64,000 bases of DNA from Alphaproteobacteria bacterium. GTDB lineage: Bacteria > Myxococcota_A > UBA796 > GCA-2862545. The position numbers were made by a program, and so were the translations under genes. Shown in pieces: positions 8,651 to 17,132 of this stretch (its first letter is position 1; each line of letters begins with the position of its first letter). The notes beneath the pieces were generated by a model that was not told the origin of the DNA, searched no databases, and was given only the letters and a program-made list of their open reading frames with translations. The stretch is from contig JACKEP010000017.1 in the NCBI GenBank assembly GCA_020632915.1, positions 1 through 64,000 on the forward strand, in the 5' to 3' direction.

Positions 8651-9957
8651 GCCGGCGGCGTGTCGGCCGGCGCGTCGGTGCCGAGCGTGGGGTCGACGTC
8701 GAGCCAGCGCCGGCGCGCCTGCTCCAGCGTGCCCTCCAGCGAGCCGTCGAGCTCGGCACGGATCCGGTTGAGCTCCGGGCCGTGGCCCGCGAACGGCAGG
8801 TCGGCGGCACGCCACGCGTCGACGATGTCGCGCAGCTTGAGGTGGTCGGCGGGACGGGCGAGCACGAACCCCGTGGGCACCTCGAGCAGCAGCCCCCGCG
8901 CCTGGAGCGAGGCCAGCACCGTCGACAGCACCTTCTCGCTCATGCCCGCCCGCTCGGCGAGCAGGTGGGCCGGCGCAGGGCCGAGGCCGCTGTCCCAGTG
9001 CTGACCCACGACGGCGGTGACGAACAGCGCCACGTCGAGGCCCGGATCGCGGCGACCGTAGACCTCCTCGTGCAGTGCGGCCGACTCTGCGTCGAGCAGG
9101 GTGCGGTAGTCCTGCATCACCGCGGCGGTCTCGACCCCCACGAGGATCGCGACCCACACCAGGTAGAGCCACATGAGGAACACGGGCAGCGCGGCGAGCG
9201 AGCCGTAGATGACGCGCACCGGATCGGTGCTGGTGAACAGCGACACGTACAGCTGGAACCCCGCCGAGATGACGTGCATCAGCACGACGGACACGGTGCC
9301 GCCGACCACCGCGGACCGCCAGCGGACGGGCGTGGACGGAAAGCCCCGGATCGCCGCCGACAGCACCACGAGCTCCATCAGCGCCAGCACTACCGTGCGC
9401 CCGAACCCCGGCGCGAGCCCCGACAGGAACTGGGACGCCCGCAGGAACGACAGCACGAACACCACCGGCACCATCGTGATGCCGACGTAGAACAGCAGCA
9501 TCCGGTAGTGGAGCGCCCGCGTGGTGCGCACGCCGAAGATGCCGTTGTAGGCCTGCTCGATCATGACGAACAGGCGCCACGACATCAGCAGCAGGCCCGC
9601 CACGCCCACGATGCCCAGCGCGCCGACGTTGGCGGCCTCCAGGCCGGGCACGAGGATGTCGCGCACCTCGTGGATGTCGCCCAGGAAGCTCTCGAAGACC
9701 AACGCCTCGATCGCGGGCTGGTTGGCCTCGAGCACGCCCGTGGCGCCGAGCACCGAGAACACCAGCAGCAGCAGCGGCACCAGCGCCACGAGGCTGATGT
9801 AGGCCATGCCGGCGGCCTGCACGAACACCCGGTCGCGCGACAGCGCCCGGTAGAACACCCACAGCCAGCGGGCGGGCTTGTGCACCGGCACGAGCCACTC
9901 CGGCACGTCCGTCTGCGTGAGCAGCGCACGCTCCAGCCGCGCGAGCAGCGTGGTCAC
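8647..9957 (-). CDS. YihY/BrkB (RbnA-like) family inner-membrane protein
   Basis: A 436-residue protein. About 35 residues of cytosolic sequence precede six membrane segments (for example MAYISLVALVPLLLLVFSVLG and LAALPVFLMWLYLVWVAILVGVE) with the family's GMAYISL and YGSLAALPVFLMWLY motifs. A C-terminal cytosolic region of about 140 residues (AERAGMSEKVLSTVLASLQARGLLLEV) looks like a winged helix, as in longer YihY proteins. The family was once called ribonuclease BN, but this is not its accepted role; transport or envelope function is likely. The GTG start overlaps the moaC stop in GTGA, so it is translationally coupled to moaC. Confidence 0.88.
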   Translation of the reverse strand: MTTLLARLERALLTQTDVPEWLVPVHKPARWLWVFYRALSRDRVFVQAAGMAYISLVALVPLLLLVFSVLGATGVLEANQPAIEALVFESFLGDIHEVRDILVPGLEAANVGALGIVGVAGLLLMSWRLFVMIEQAYNGIFGVRTTRALHYRMLLFYVGITMVPVVFVLSFLRASQFLSGLAPGFGRTVVLALMELVVLSAAIRGFPSTPVRWRSAVVGGTVSVVLMHVISAGFQLYVSLFTSTDPVRVIYGSLAALPVFLMWLYLVWVAILVGVETAAVMQDYRTLLDAESAALHEEVYGRRDPGLDVALFVTAVVGQHWDSGLGPAPAHLLAERAGMSEKVLSTVLASLQARGLLLEVPTGFVLARPADHLKLRDIVDAWRAADLPFAGHGPELNRIRAELDGSLEGTLEQARRRWLDVDPTLGTDAPADTPPA

Positions 9958-10439
9958 CCGCCGTGGTCCCGGGTCCAGGTGCCGCTGCGGCCGCCGCGCT
10001 TGGCGACCAGCCGCACGCCGCCGAGCTCCATGCCGCGGTCGACGGCCTTGAGCATGTCGTAGACCGTGAGCAGCGCCGCCGACACCGCGGTGAGCGCCTC
10101 CATCTCGACGCCCGTGCGCCAGTGGGCCCGCGCGGTGGCGCGCACCAGGATGCGGCGGGAGGACGGCTCGGGCTCGAGCACGACGTCGACGCCGGACAGC
10201 GGCAGCGGGTGGCAGAGCGGGATGAGGTCGGACGTGCGCTTGGCGCCCTGGATGCCGGCGAGCTGCGCGGTGGCGAGCACGTCGCCCTTGGCGGCGCGGC
10301 GCTCCACCACGGCGTCGAAGGCCTCCGCACCCAGCGCGATCCACCCCTCGGCCACGGCGACGCGCTCGGTGATCGGCTTGTCGCCGACGTCGACCATGTG
10401 CGCGTCGCCGTGCTCGTCGATGTGGGTCAGACGGCCCAT
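9954..10439 (-). CDS. moaC: Cyclic pyranopterin monophosphate synthase
   Basis: A 161-residue enzyme of molybdenum cofactor biosynthesis that converts the MoaA product into cyclic pyranopterin monophosphate. It has the diagnostic segments KGDVLATAQLAGIQ, KRTSDLIPLCHPLPL and the GVEMEALTAVSAALLTVYDM helix with the conserved Lys after it (KAVDRGM). Length is typical. ATG at 10439 follows GGAGGGACG closely. No other moa gene lies in the window; it is followed by the yihY-like gene with a GTGA overlap. Confidence 0.97.
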   Translation of the reverse strand: MGRLTHIDEHGDAHMVDVGDKPITERVAVAEGWIALGAEAFDAVVERRAAKGDVLATAQLAGIQGAKRTSDLIPLCHPLPLSGVDVVLEPEPSSRRILVRATARAHWRTGVEMEALTAVSAALLTVYDMLKAVDRGMELGGVRLVAKRGGRSGTWTRDHGG

Positions 10440-10542
10440 CGTCCCTCCGTACGTCGCGACCTATCGCGTCGCTGGCCTGCGAGCGCCGGCGGCTCGCGCC
10501 CGACCGGTCGGCGGCGTTAGTCCCGGCCACCCCGGAGGCTCC

Positions 10543-11739
10543 ATGTCCGACGTCCACGTCGTCAAGCTGCACCCCAAGCGCGACAAGCGCGTGGCCATGG
10601 GCCACCCGTGGGTGTTCTCGAACGAGATCGACGGCGACATCACCGCCATCCCCGCGGGCGGCGCGGTCGACGTGCTCGACAGCAAGGGCAAGTTCCTCGG
10701 GCGCGGCTACGGCAACCCCCACAGCCTCATCGCGGTGCGCATCCTGTCGCGGCGCCGCAAGGAGGACGTCGACAGCGTGCCGTTCTTCGCCCAGCGGCTG
10801 CGCGACGCCCTCGCGCTGCGCGAGGCGGTCTACCCGGGCCGTCGGTCGCTGCGGCTGGTGTTCGGGGAGGCCGACGGGCTCGCCGGCCTCGTGGTCGATC
10901 GCTACGACGACGTGCTGGCCGTGCAGATCTCCACCCTCGGCATGGAGGTACGCAAGCCGCTGCTCGAGCAGGCGCTGCAGCAGGTGTTCGCCCCGCGCGC
11001 CGCCGTGCTCCGCAACGAGGCCCGCGTCCGCCAGCTCGAGGGCCTGCCCCAGCACCGCGACGCCTGGTTCGGCGACGTCCCCGACGAGGTCACGTTCGAC
11101 GAGGGCGGGCTGACCTTCCGGCTGCCCCCGCTCGGCGGCCAGAAGACCGGTCACTTCTTCGATCAGTTCGACAACAAGCGGTACGCCGCGTCGCTGTGCC
11201 GTGGCCGCACCGTGCTCGACGTGTACGCCAACACCGGCGGATGGGCGCTGCACGCGCTGCAGGCCGGCGCCACCCACGCCACCACCGTCGACTCCGACGC
11301 TGCCAACGCCCAGCTCGCGGCGCGCAACGCGATGGCGAACGGCTTCGCCGAGCAGCTCACCGCCGTCTGCGACGAGGGCAAGAAGACGCTGCAGGGCATG
11401 GTGGCCGAAGGGCGCCGCTTCGGTGCCGTCGTGCTCGACCCGCCCGCCTTCGCCAAGACCCGCAAGACCGCCGGCAGCGCCCTGCGCGGCTACCGCGAGA
11501 TCAACACGCTGGGCCTGATGCTCGTGCAGGAGGGCGGCTTCCTGTTCACGTCGTCGTGCAGCTTCCACATCCTCGAGGATCGCTTCCTCGACGAGGTGGT
11601 CCAGGCGGCCCGCGAGGCCGGGCGCCAGCTGCAGCTCGTGCGGCGGGGCGGTCAGTCGGCCGACCACCCGGTGCTGCCGGGCGTGCCCGAGACCCAGTAC
11701 CTCAAGTCGTTCGCGTTCCGGGTGTCGCTGGAGCGCTGA
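10543..11739 (+). CDS. RlmI-like class I rRNA (cytosine-C5) methyltransferase
   Basis: A 398-residue protein, close in length to RlmI (396). The N-terminal PUA domain (HPWVFSNEIDGDI, about residues 20-90) precedes a Rossmann methyltransferase domain. The SAM-binding motif I reads LDVYANTGGWALHAL, motif IV is DPPAFAKT, and SCSFHI contains the Cys expected for the C5-methyltransferase mechanism. The family methylates 23S rRNA cytosine (C1962 in E. coli); the exact target here is inferred. ATG is set by GGAGG four bases upstream. It stands alone on the plus strand, divergent from moaC. Confidence 0.9.
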   Translation: MSDVHVVKLHPKRDKRVAMGHPWVFSNEIDGDITAIPAGGAVDVLDSKGKFLGRGYGNPHSLIAVRILSRRRKEDVDSVPFFAQRLRDALALREAVYPGRRSLRLVFGEADGLAGLVVDRYDDVLAVQISTLGMEVRKPLLEQALQQVFAPRAAVLRNEARVRQLEGLPQHRDAWFGDVPDEVTFDEGGLTFRLPPLGGQKTGHFFDQFDNKRYAASLCRGRTVLDVYANTGGWALHALQAGATHATTVDSDAANAQLAARNAMANGFAEQLTAVCDEGKKTLQGMVAEGRRFGAVVLDPPAFAKTRKTAGSALRGYREINTLGLMLVQEGGFLFTSSCSFHILEDRFLDEVVQAAREAGRQLQLVRRGGQSADHPVLPGVPETQYLKSFAFRVSLER

Positions 11740-11747
11740 GCCGGGCC

Positions 11748-11778
11748 TTGCCCCGGTGACGGTCGGGTGTCGTAGACT
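11748..11778 (+). promoter_or_regulatory. Probable promoter TTGCCC-19-TAGACT
   Basis: TTGCCC (11748-11753) and TAGACT (11773-11778) with a 19 nt spacer lie 24 nt before the ATG at 11802. The same TAGACT box precedes the gene at 41595. Confidence 0.5.
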
Positions 11779-11801
11779 CCGGACACGTCCCGGAGGACCC
11801 C

Positions 11802-13802
11802 ATGCGCCCCTTCCCGCTCGTCGTCGTCGCGCCGCTGCTGTTCGCCGGCTGTCCCGGCCCCAGCGCGGACGACGAGGTGGTCGACACCGACGCCGTCGGC
11901 CTGACGTGGCCCCACCTGACGTGCGATCCGATCGTCGACTACTGCGGCTTCCCGTTCCCCTCGAACACGATGACGGTGCCCGACGCGTCCACACCGACCG
12001 GCCTGCGCGTGGCGCTGGAGGCCGGCACGATGCCGCGTCCGGTGTTCGGCGACGGCACCGACCCTGCCGTGTTCAACCTCGCCGACGGATTCTCCCCGGG
12101 CACGCCGATCCTGGCGCACTTCCCGGGTGCGGTGGGCGACGGCCTCGTCGGACCGGGCGACGACCTCGCCCTGTCGCTGGAGGACGACAGCCTGACGATC
12201 CTCATCAACACCACCACGCGGGAGCGCGTGCCCCACTGGGCCGAGCTCGACGCGCTGGCCACCAAGGGCGGCGACGACCGCACGCTCATCCTGCACCCCG
12301 CGGTCCGCTTGGACGACGCCACCCGCTACGTGGTCGGCATCCGCGGGCTCGTCGACGGAAGCGGCGCTCCGATCCAGGCCACCGCCGCATTCCAGGACCT
12401 GATCGACGGCAACGACGCCGAGCGCGCCGCCCTGTACGACGACGTCTTCGAGTGGCTCACCGACAACGAGTGGACCCGCGACGAGACCCTGCTCGCCTGG
12501 GACTTCACCACGCGCAGCAAGCAGGACCTGACGCAGTGGCTGGTGTCGATGCGCGACCAGGGCGTGGCGCTGTACGACGCCGAGGGGATGACCTACACGA
12601 TCGACAGCGTCGAGGACGACTGGAACCCCGACACCATCGGCTACCGCATCCACGGCCACTTCCCGGCCCCGCTGTTCCTGAGCCAGGTCGAGCCCGGCGG
12701 CACCCTGCTCCTGGGCGACGACGGCCTGCCGGTCCGCAACACGTCCACGCCTACGATGGACGTGCCGTTCGAGCTGCTGATCCCGCGCAGCGTGGTCGAC
12801 GGCGGCGGCGTGGTGCCCCTCCTGATGTACGGCCACGGCCTGTTCGGCGACAAGTCGGAGATCGAGTCCGGCGCGTACCGCACCCTCATCCACGAGCACG
12901 GCTACGCGATCGGCGGCATCGACCTGATCGGCATGGCCGAGGACGACGGCGCGTGGCTGGAGAACCCCGCCACGACGCCGCTGCTGGGCGGCCGGATGGA
13001 CGAGGTGGTGCGGTTCCACGACCGGCTGCACCAGGGCTTCCTCAACCACGTGCTGTTCCTGCACATGCTCAAGACCCAGTTCGCCGAGGACCCCACCTAC
13101 GGCGCGTGGATCGACGGCGACGAGGCGTTCTACTACGGGGTCAGCCAGGGCGGGATCATGGGCGTGGTCCACGCCGGCCTGTCCCGCGACTTCACCAAGG
13201 CCACGCTCGAGGTGATGGGCCAGCCCTACAGCCTGCTGCTCCCGCGCTCGGTGGACTTCACGCCGTTCTTCGACGTGCTCAAGCTGGCCCTGCAGGACGG
13301 CCGCGACCTGTACCTGGGGCTCGCGCTCGCCCAGCAGACGTGGTCACGCGTCGAAGCGGACGGCTGGTCCGCCTACGTCACCGGCAACCGCGTCGACTTC
13401 GACACGCCCGCCAAGACGCTGCTGCTGCGCGACGCCGTCGGCGACCACCAGGTCACCACGCTCGGCGCCCACATCCTCGCCCGCACCGTGGGCGCCAGGC
13501 ACGTCGACACCGGCGTGCGCGAGGTGTTCGGCCTGCGCAGCGAGGTCTCCGTCGAGAACGAGACGGCGCTGGCCGAGTGGGACTTCGGGCTGCCCGTCAT
13601 CCCCCCGTGCAACGTGCCGATGTCGCTGTGCGACGACCCGCACGACAAGGTGCGCGGGCGCACCGAGGCCCAGCGTCAGCTCGCGACGTTCTTCTCGGTG
13701 GGACGCATCCGTAACGAGTGCCAGCCGGGCGCCTGCTCGTTCCCCGAGGCCTCGGGCTGCGATGGGGAGACCGACGCCGACAGCCTGGCGCTCTGCCCGT
13801 GA
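11802..13802 (+). CDS. Lipoprotein with alpha/beta-hydrolase fold
   Basis: A 666-residue predicted lipoprotein (MRPFPLVVVAPLLFAGC) with a very short acidic linker. The N-terminal third (HLTCDPIVDYCGFPFPSNTMTV, then ILHPAVRLDDATRYVVGIRGL) resembles the N-terminal domain of large bacterial lipases and esterases. The hydrolase part contains PLLMYGHGLFG, an oxyanion-hole-like strand-turn, and the nucleophile elbow GVSQG with Ser448. An acid and His of the triad are not assigned with certainty. The C-terminus has a Cys-rich end (CNVPMSLC, CQPGAC). It probably acts on the cell surface or in the periplasm on an ester substrate. ATG follows CGGAGG. Confidence 0.75.
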   Translation: MRPFPLVVVAPLLFAGCPGPSADDEVVDTDAVGLTWPHLTCDPIVDYCGFPFPSNTMTVPDASTPTGLRVALEAGTMPRPVFGDGTDPAVFNLADGFSPGTPILAHFPGAVGDGLVGPGDDLALSLEDDSLTILINTTTRERVPHWAELDALATKGGDDRTLILHPAVRLDDATRYVVGIRGLVDGSGAPIQATAAFQDLIDGNDAERAALYDDVFEWLTDNEWTRDETLLAWDFTTRSKQDLTQWLVSMRDQGVALYDAEGMTYTIDSVEDDWNPDTIGYRIHGHFPAPLFLSQVEPGGTLLLGDDGLPVRNTSTPTMDVPFELLIPRSVVDGGGVVPLLMYGHGLFGDKSEIESGAYRTLIHEHGYAIGGIDLIGMAEDDGAWLENPATTPLLGGRMDEVVRFHDRLHQGFLNHVLFLHMLKTQFAEDPTYGAWIDGDEAFYYGVSQGGIMGVVHAGLSRDFTKATLEVMGQPYSLLLPRSVDFTPFFDVLKLALQDGRDLYLGLALAQQTWSRVEADGWSAYVTGNRVDFDTPAKTLLLRDAVGDHQVTTLGAHILARTVGARHVDTGVREVFGLRSEVSVENETALAEWDFGLPVIPPCNVPMSLCDDPHDKVRGRTEAQRQLATFFSVGRIRNECQPGACSFPEASGCDGETDADSLALCP

Positions 13803-13812
13803 CCGCTGCGGG

Positions 13813-15519
13813 CTACTCGCGGATCTCGAAGCAGAACTCGCGGATCTGCTCGGTGGCGAGCGCCATGATCGCGTCGGGCTCGTCGTCCCGACCGAAGCGC
13901 CAGGTCTCGGCGTCGAACGAGGCGTAGGGGTCGTCGCGGGTGGCCGGGTTGGTGTCGAGGGCACGGAGGCGGTCGGGGGTGAAGGTGTCGGGCCACGTGC
14001 AGCCCTCCCAGCCCGCGTCGGCGAGCGTGGTCGACCCGATCACCCGCGGCACGAAGCCGCCGGGGATCGACGGGTCCGGCAGGCCGGTGCCCACCAGCGT
14101 GGTGTGGGGGAAGGCGTAGATGTCGCCGTCGTCGCCGTAGTAGGCGATCCAGCCGTCCTGGCCGAGGGGGCCGTCGCCGCCGACCCAAGGACCCGTCTCG
14201 CGGCACACGGAGGCGCCGTCTGGTCCCGGCGCCGACCAGCCGCCGGGGGCACACCGGTTGAGGCTGTAGCCGACGACGAAGATGCCGCTGATGTGGGACG
14301 CCGACTTGAGCGAGGCAGCGGCGAGGTAGAGCCGGGGCCAGTCCCCCGCGTCATCGGGCGTGAGCGCATCGGACGGATCCCCCCACCCCATCGGCGGCAG
14401 TGCCCAGCCGTAGCCGCTCGACCGGTCGGTCATGGACAGGCCGCCGAACACGTCGACGAACTGGTAGCCGACGTCGAACACGTGGCCGTCGACCTCGGCG
14501 CCGCCGAAGAACGCCACGCGGCCGATGGCCGGCACGGGCGTGCCGCTGGTGGACGCGAACTGCTCGACGAGGGCGGTGGTGTAGTCGCCGACGGTGTCGC
14601 GATCGATGCCGCCGCGCGGGCGCGTGCACGCTGGCGTGGCCGCGCCGACGTCGTCGTCCCACAGGTCGTAGCAGATCGCCTGCCAGTCCGGCGCGAACAG
14701 CGGCAGCTCGCCGAGCGTCGCGCTGCCCTCCTCGGCGAGCAGCCGGCCCGGGAGGAGGATGTCGGGCGCGCACGCCAGCACCTGGGCCTCGTACACATCG
14801 AACCACGCGCCCGCACCCAGGAAGCGCTCGACGGCCTCGGCCGCACAGGCGGAGGTGCCCAGGCAGCGCTGCAGGTCACCGTCGACCTCGAGGCAGGTGC
14901 GGCAGTCGGTGCCGGCCTTGAACAGCGACCGCTCCTCGACGGCCGTGCACCCGTCCCCGACTGTGGCGCCGACATCGCCCTCCGCGGCGAGCAACGCCGC
15001 TTCGCAGGTGGCCGAGAACGTGGCGACCGCTGGAAGGACCGGTCCCTCGAGCCACGCGTTGGGCGGCAGCACCAGCTGAAGGTCGTAGTCGACGCCCCCC
15101 TCCGAGATCGTGGCGGTGGCGCGCGGGAACGCGCACAGGCTGTCGCCGTCGTTCGCGATCTGCTCGGGCGTCAACCCCGACATGCCCAGCGCGCGGCGCT
15201 CGGCCGGCAGCGCGGCGATGGCGTCGGTGAGGCCCTGCCCGTAGCCCGGAGCGAAGTGTGCGCCGGACAGCCCGTGGAGGATGCCGCGCAGCGGCGAGGT
15301 CGGAGGCTCCCACACCGACCGGCGCGCCGACGCCGCGGCATCCCCGCGCGTGGGTGCCGACGCCGGAGCGCCGAAGTGCGCCACCTGCGCCGTCGTGAAC
15401 CGCCCCGTGCGATGCGGGGGCACCGACGGCGCCGACGGGTCCACCGACTGTGTCGGCAGCGCGCACGCCGCCAGGGTCAGCAGCACCAGGTTGACGAGCG
15501 AACGCGCGCCAGTGGACAT
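13813..15519 (-). CDS. Large Cys-containing lipoprotein of unknown function
   Basis: A 568-residue predicted lipoprotein (MSTGARSLVNLVLLTLAAC). I do not recognise the family. The mature part contains paired cysteines (CTAVEE...CRTCLEVDGDLQRC, then CAPD, CYDLW, CTRPRGG), suggesting disulphide-bonded extracytoplasmic domains, and Gly/Trp-rich loops such as GYGWALPPMGWGDPSDAL and DGWIAYYGDDGDIYAFPHTTLVG. No Asp-Thr linker is present, unlike most neighbours. The ATG has no strong ribosome binding site, and the divergent gene starts only 26 bp away, so either start could be a little internal. Confidence 0.6.
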   Translation of the reverse strand: MSTGARSLVNLVLLTLAACALPTQSVDPSAPSVPPHRTGRFTTAQVAHFGAPASAPTRGDAAASARRSVWEPPTSPLRGILHGLSGAHFAPGYGQGLTDAIAALPAERRALGMSGLTPEQIANDGDSLCAFPRATATISEGGVDYDLQLVLPPNAWLEGPVLPAVATFSATCEAALLAAEGDVGATVGDGCTAVEERSLFKAGTDCRTCLEVDGDLQRCLGTSACAAEAVERFLGAGAWFDVYEAQVLACAPDILLPGRLLAEEGSATLGELPLFAPDWQAICYDLWDDDVGAATPACTRPRGGIDRDTVGDYTTALVEQFASTSGTPVPAIGRVAFFGGAEVDGHVFDVGYQFVDVFGGLSMTDRSSGYGWALPPMGWGDPSDALTPDDAGDWPRLYLAAASLKSASHISGIFVVGYSLNRCAPGGWSAPGPDGASVCRETGPWVGGDGPLGQDGWIAYYGDDGDIYAFPHTTLVGTGLPDPSIPGGFVPRVIGSTTLADAGWEGCTWPDTFTPDRLRALDTNPATRDDPYASFDAETWRFGRDDEPDAIMALATEQIREFCFEIRE

Positions 15520-15545
15520 TGAGCACCGTCACGATGGGGTGGGAC

Positions 15546-16349
15546 ATGGGAGTCGTACCATTGGCGCGCCGCGCTGGGTGGGTCCTGCTGCTGGGTGCGT
15601 GCACGACCGGTACGCCCGACGGGGAGCTGTGCCCCAGCGAAGGCGACGGCAAGGTGCGCGCGGGCGACGCGAACGGCGACGGCGTGGTCGACATCGCCGA
15701 CGCGCTGGTGGTCTACCGCGCGGTCGCCGACGGCGGGCCCGCCCCCGTGTGCCTGCTCGCGTCCGACCTCGTCCCCGAGGGGCGCCTGAACTACGACGAC
15801 GCCCACAGCCTGCTCCTCCACCTGTACGAGGACGGCTTCACCCTGCCCGACGTGCGCCCCGCCGACTGCGCCGACGCCGACCCGCTCGCGCCCCCCACCT
15901 GCGTGGCCGCCGAGGTCACGTTCGCCGTCGACGGCACCGACATCCTCGTGTCCCTCAACCCGGGCAGCACCGCCGTCGAGGCCTGGTCGCTCGGCGTGCA
16001 CGCCACCGGCTGCACGATCGCCACCGCCACCACCGACGGCACCCAGGCCGCCTGGCAGGCCGACGGCGGCCGCCGCGACATCGGCTACGACGCCACCTTC
16101 GTGACCGCCGACGGCACCGCCGCCCTCTCCACCGTCGTCCTCGACTTCGCCGACGCCACCGCCCTCCTCCCCGACGCCGGCCCCCAGCCCATCCTCGCCC
16201 TCACCATCACCCCCGGCCCCGGCGACTGCACCCTCACCGTCACCGACGACGAGAAGGCCGAGCGCACGTGGCCCAAGGTCCGCAGCGCCGCCGCCATCGC
16301 CACCGCCAGCTTCCCCCTCGCCGGCCCGACGGTGACCTTCACGCCCTGA
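15546..16349 (+). CDS. Lipoprotein with dockerin-like EF-hand segment
   Basis: A predicted 267-residue lipoprotein (RRAGWVLLLGAC). Just after the signal, DANGDGVVDIADALVVYRAV matches the Ca-binding loop-helix of a dockerin/EF-hand repeat, and a second weaker half follows (GRLNYDDAHSLLLHLYEDG). The rest (about 170 residues) resembles a beta-sandwich (VTFAVDGTDILVSLNPGSTAVEAWSLGVHATGC). A cohesin-like partner is possible but none is seen here. The start is uncertain: ATG 15546 fits the signal, while ATG 15534 is also in frame. Codon usage becomes extremely C-rich toward the 3' end, just before the repeat tract at 16350. Confidence 0.65.
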   Translation: MGVVPLARRAGWVLLLGACTTGTPDGELCPSEGDGKVRAGDANGDGVVDIADALVVYRAVADGGPAPVCLLASDLVPEGRLNYDDAHSLLLHLYEDGFTLPDVRPADCADADPLAPPTCVAAEVTFAVDGTDILVSLNPGSTAVEAWSLGVHATGCTIATATTDGTQAAWQADGGRRDIGYDATFVTADGTAALSTVVLDFADATALLPDAGPQPILALTITPGPGDCTLTVTDDEKAERTWPKVRSAAAIATASFPLAGPTVTFTP

Positions 16350-16440
16350 GCGCGAGCAAAGCGAAGCGCGAGCAAAGCGAGCGCGAGCGAAGCGAAGCGC
16401 AAAAGAGCAAAGCGAAGCGCGAGCGAAGCGAGCGCAAGCG
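16350..16440. repeat. Low-complexity GCGAGCAAAGCGAAGC tandem repeat
   Basis: Immediately after the stop at 16349 come about 90 bases built from GCGAGC, AAAGCGAAGC and GCGAGCGAAGC units. Isolated GCGAAGCGAAGCC copies recur near 16518 and 16655. The tract is translatable in several frames only as repeated short peptides and is judged non-coding. Confidence 0.8.
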
Positions 16441-16480
16441 CCTCAACCGCCGACCCGAACGGAGGGGCGTGGGGACGCGC

Positions 16481-16552
16481 CCTGCGCCACCGTCCCGTCG
16501 GCGGACCCGGCCCCGCCGCGAAGCGAAGCCGGCGGGTCGGGGTCGGCGCAGG
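16481..16552. repeat. Long imperfect inverted repeat
   Basis: CCTGCGCC (16481-16488) pairs with 16545-16552. Inside, GACCC (16504-16508) can pair with GGGTC (16540-16544) and CCCGCCG (16512-16518) with CGGCGGG (16530-16536), leaving a loop made of the GCGAAGCGAAG unit. It could form a cruciform or a structured RNA. Confidence 0.5.
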
Positions 16553-16733
16553 AGGGCGTATGCAGCAAGCCCCCGCCACCAAAGCACGGGTCCGCCGCAA
16601 CCTCACCGGGCGCGCGAATCAGCCCGACGGAGCCGAACCCCGACCATCAGCCGGCGAAGCGAAGCCGCGATCCGGCCTGCGCCGTCCCCGACGCAATGCC
16701 CATCTCCCCACGCCCATCACGTGAGAAGAAAGA

Positions 16734-16811
16734 GGCGCCGTTCGTGTCTTGCTCCACCAAGGCCCATCGAGTGGTCATCCCACCTGACATGCCAAGGACA
16801 CGAACGGCGCC
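16734..16811 (-). other. Perfect 15 bp inverted repeat; possible structured RNA or terminator
   Basis: GGCGCCGTTCGTGTC (16734-16748) is exactly inverted at 16797-16811. The 48 nt between them contain two small inverted repeats (CCAC 16754-16757 with GTGG 16771-16774; GTCA 16774-16777 with TGAC 16785-16788), so a three-way junction is possible. Read on the minus strand the long stem is followed by TCTTTCTTCTC, a T-rich tail as in an intrinsic terminator. No gene on the minus strand ends here, so a small RNA is one explanation. Not matched to any known family by eye. Confidence 0.5.
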
Positions 16812-16902
16812 GAAGATGTCGCGACGTCCACGAGCAACGACCGTGCCCATCGCCTCCCCCGCGTTTCCCACGTCCATCCGTCCCCCACCTGTGCGATTTC
16901 CC

Positions 16903-16918
16903 CCACCCGAACGGGTGG
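16903..16918. other. Small GC hairpin CCACCC-GAAC-GGGTGG
   Basis: A 6 bp perfect stem with a GAAC tetraloop, flanked by TTTCC and GGAAA that could lengthen it. It lies in the non-coding stretch before the lipase-like gene; function unknown. Confidence 0.45.
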
Positions 16919-17104
16919 AAACACGCCGCGCACCCCTCGCACACCCGGGCCAGGATTGGCCCGCGCGTTGCTACACGCCTCCCGTCGGCGCCGCTCGTGT
17001 CAGGGTGCGAGGACCTCGTGACCCCCGTCGTCGCACCCACTGGAGCAAGGACACGGGCGGCGCCCTCCCCACCTCCCGGTGTTGGAGGAACGAACAGGCT
17101 TGTG

Positions 17105-17110
17105 TAGGAT
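17105..17110 (+). promoter_or_regulatory. -10-like box TAGGAT
   Basis: TAGGAT lies 23 nt before the GTG at 17133 and just ahead of its GGAGG, the same layout as the other lipoprotein genes of the window. Confidence 0.4.
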
Positions 17111-17132
17111 GCGCAGAGTCCCGGAGGCTCCC

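Larger units (their letters stand above)
16350..17132. other. Non-coding stretch of about 780 bp with repeats and inverted repeats
   Basis: No frame here has a ribosome binding site, protein-like composition or codon bias like the flanking genes. The stretch holds a low-complexity tandem repeat (16350-16440), an imperfect long inverted repeat (16481-16552), a 15 bp perfect inverted repeat (16734-16811) and a small GC hairpin (16903-16918). Its 3' end carries the probable TAGGAT -10 box (17105-17110) and GGAGG of the gene starting at 17133. Base composition from about 16680 on is less GC-extreme than the neighbours. Confidence 0.6.

Noticed and set aside
15529..15547. A 19 bp identical sequence shared by 15529-15547 and 40489-40507
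   Set aside because: It is a single short match with no flanking similarity and is close to the chance level in GC-rich DNA; no functional link is visible.
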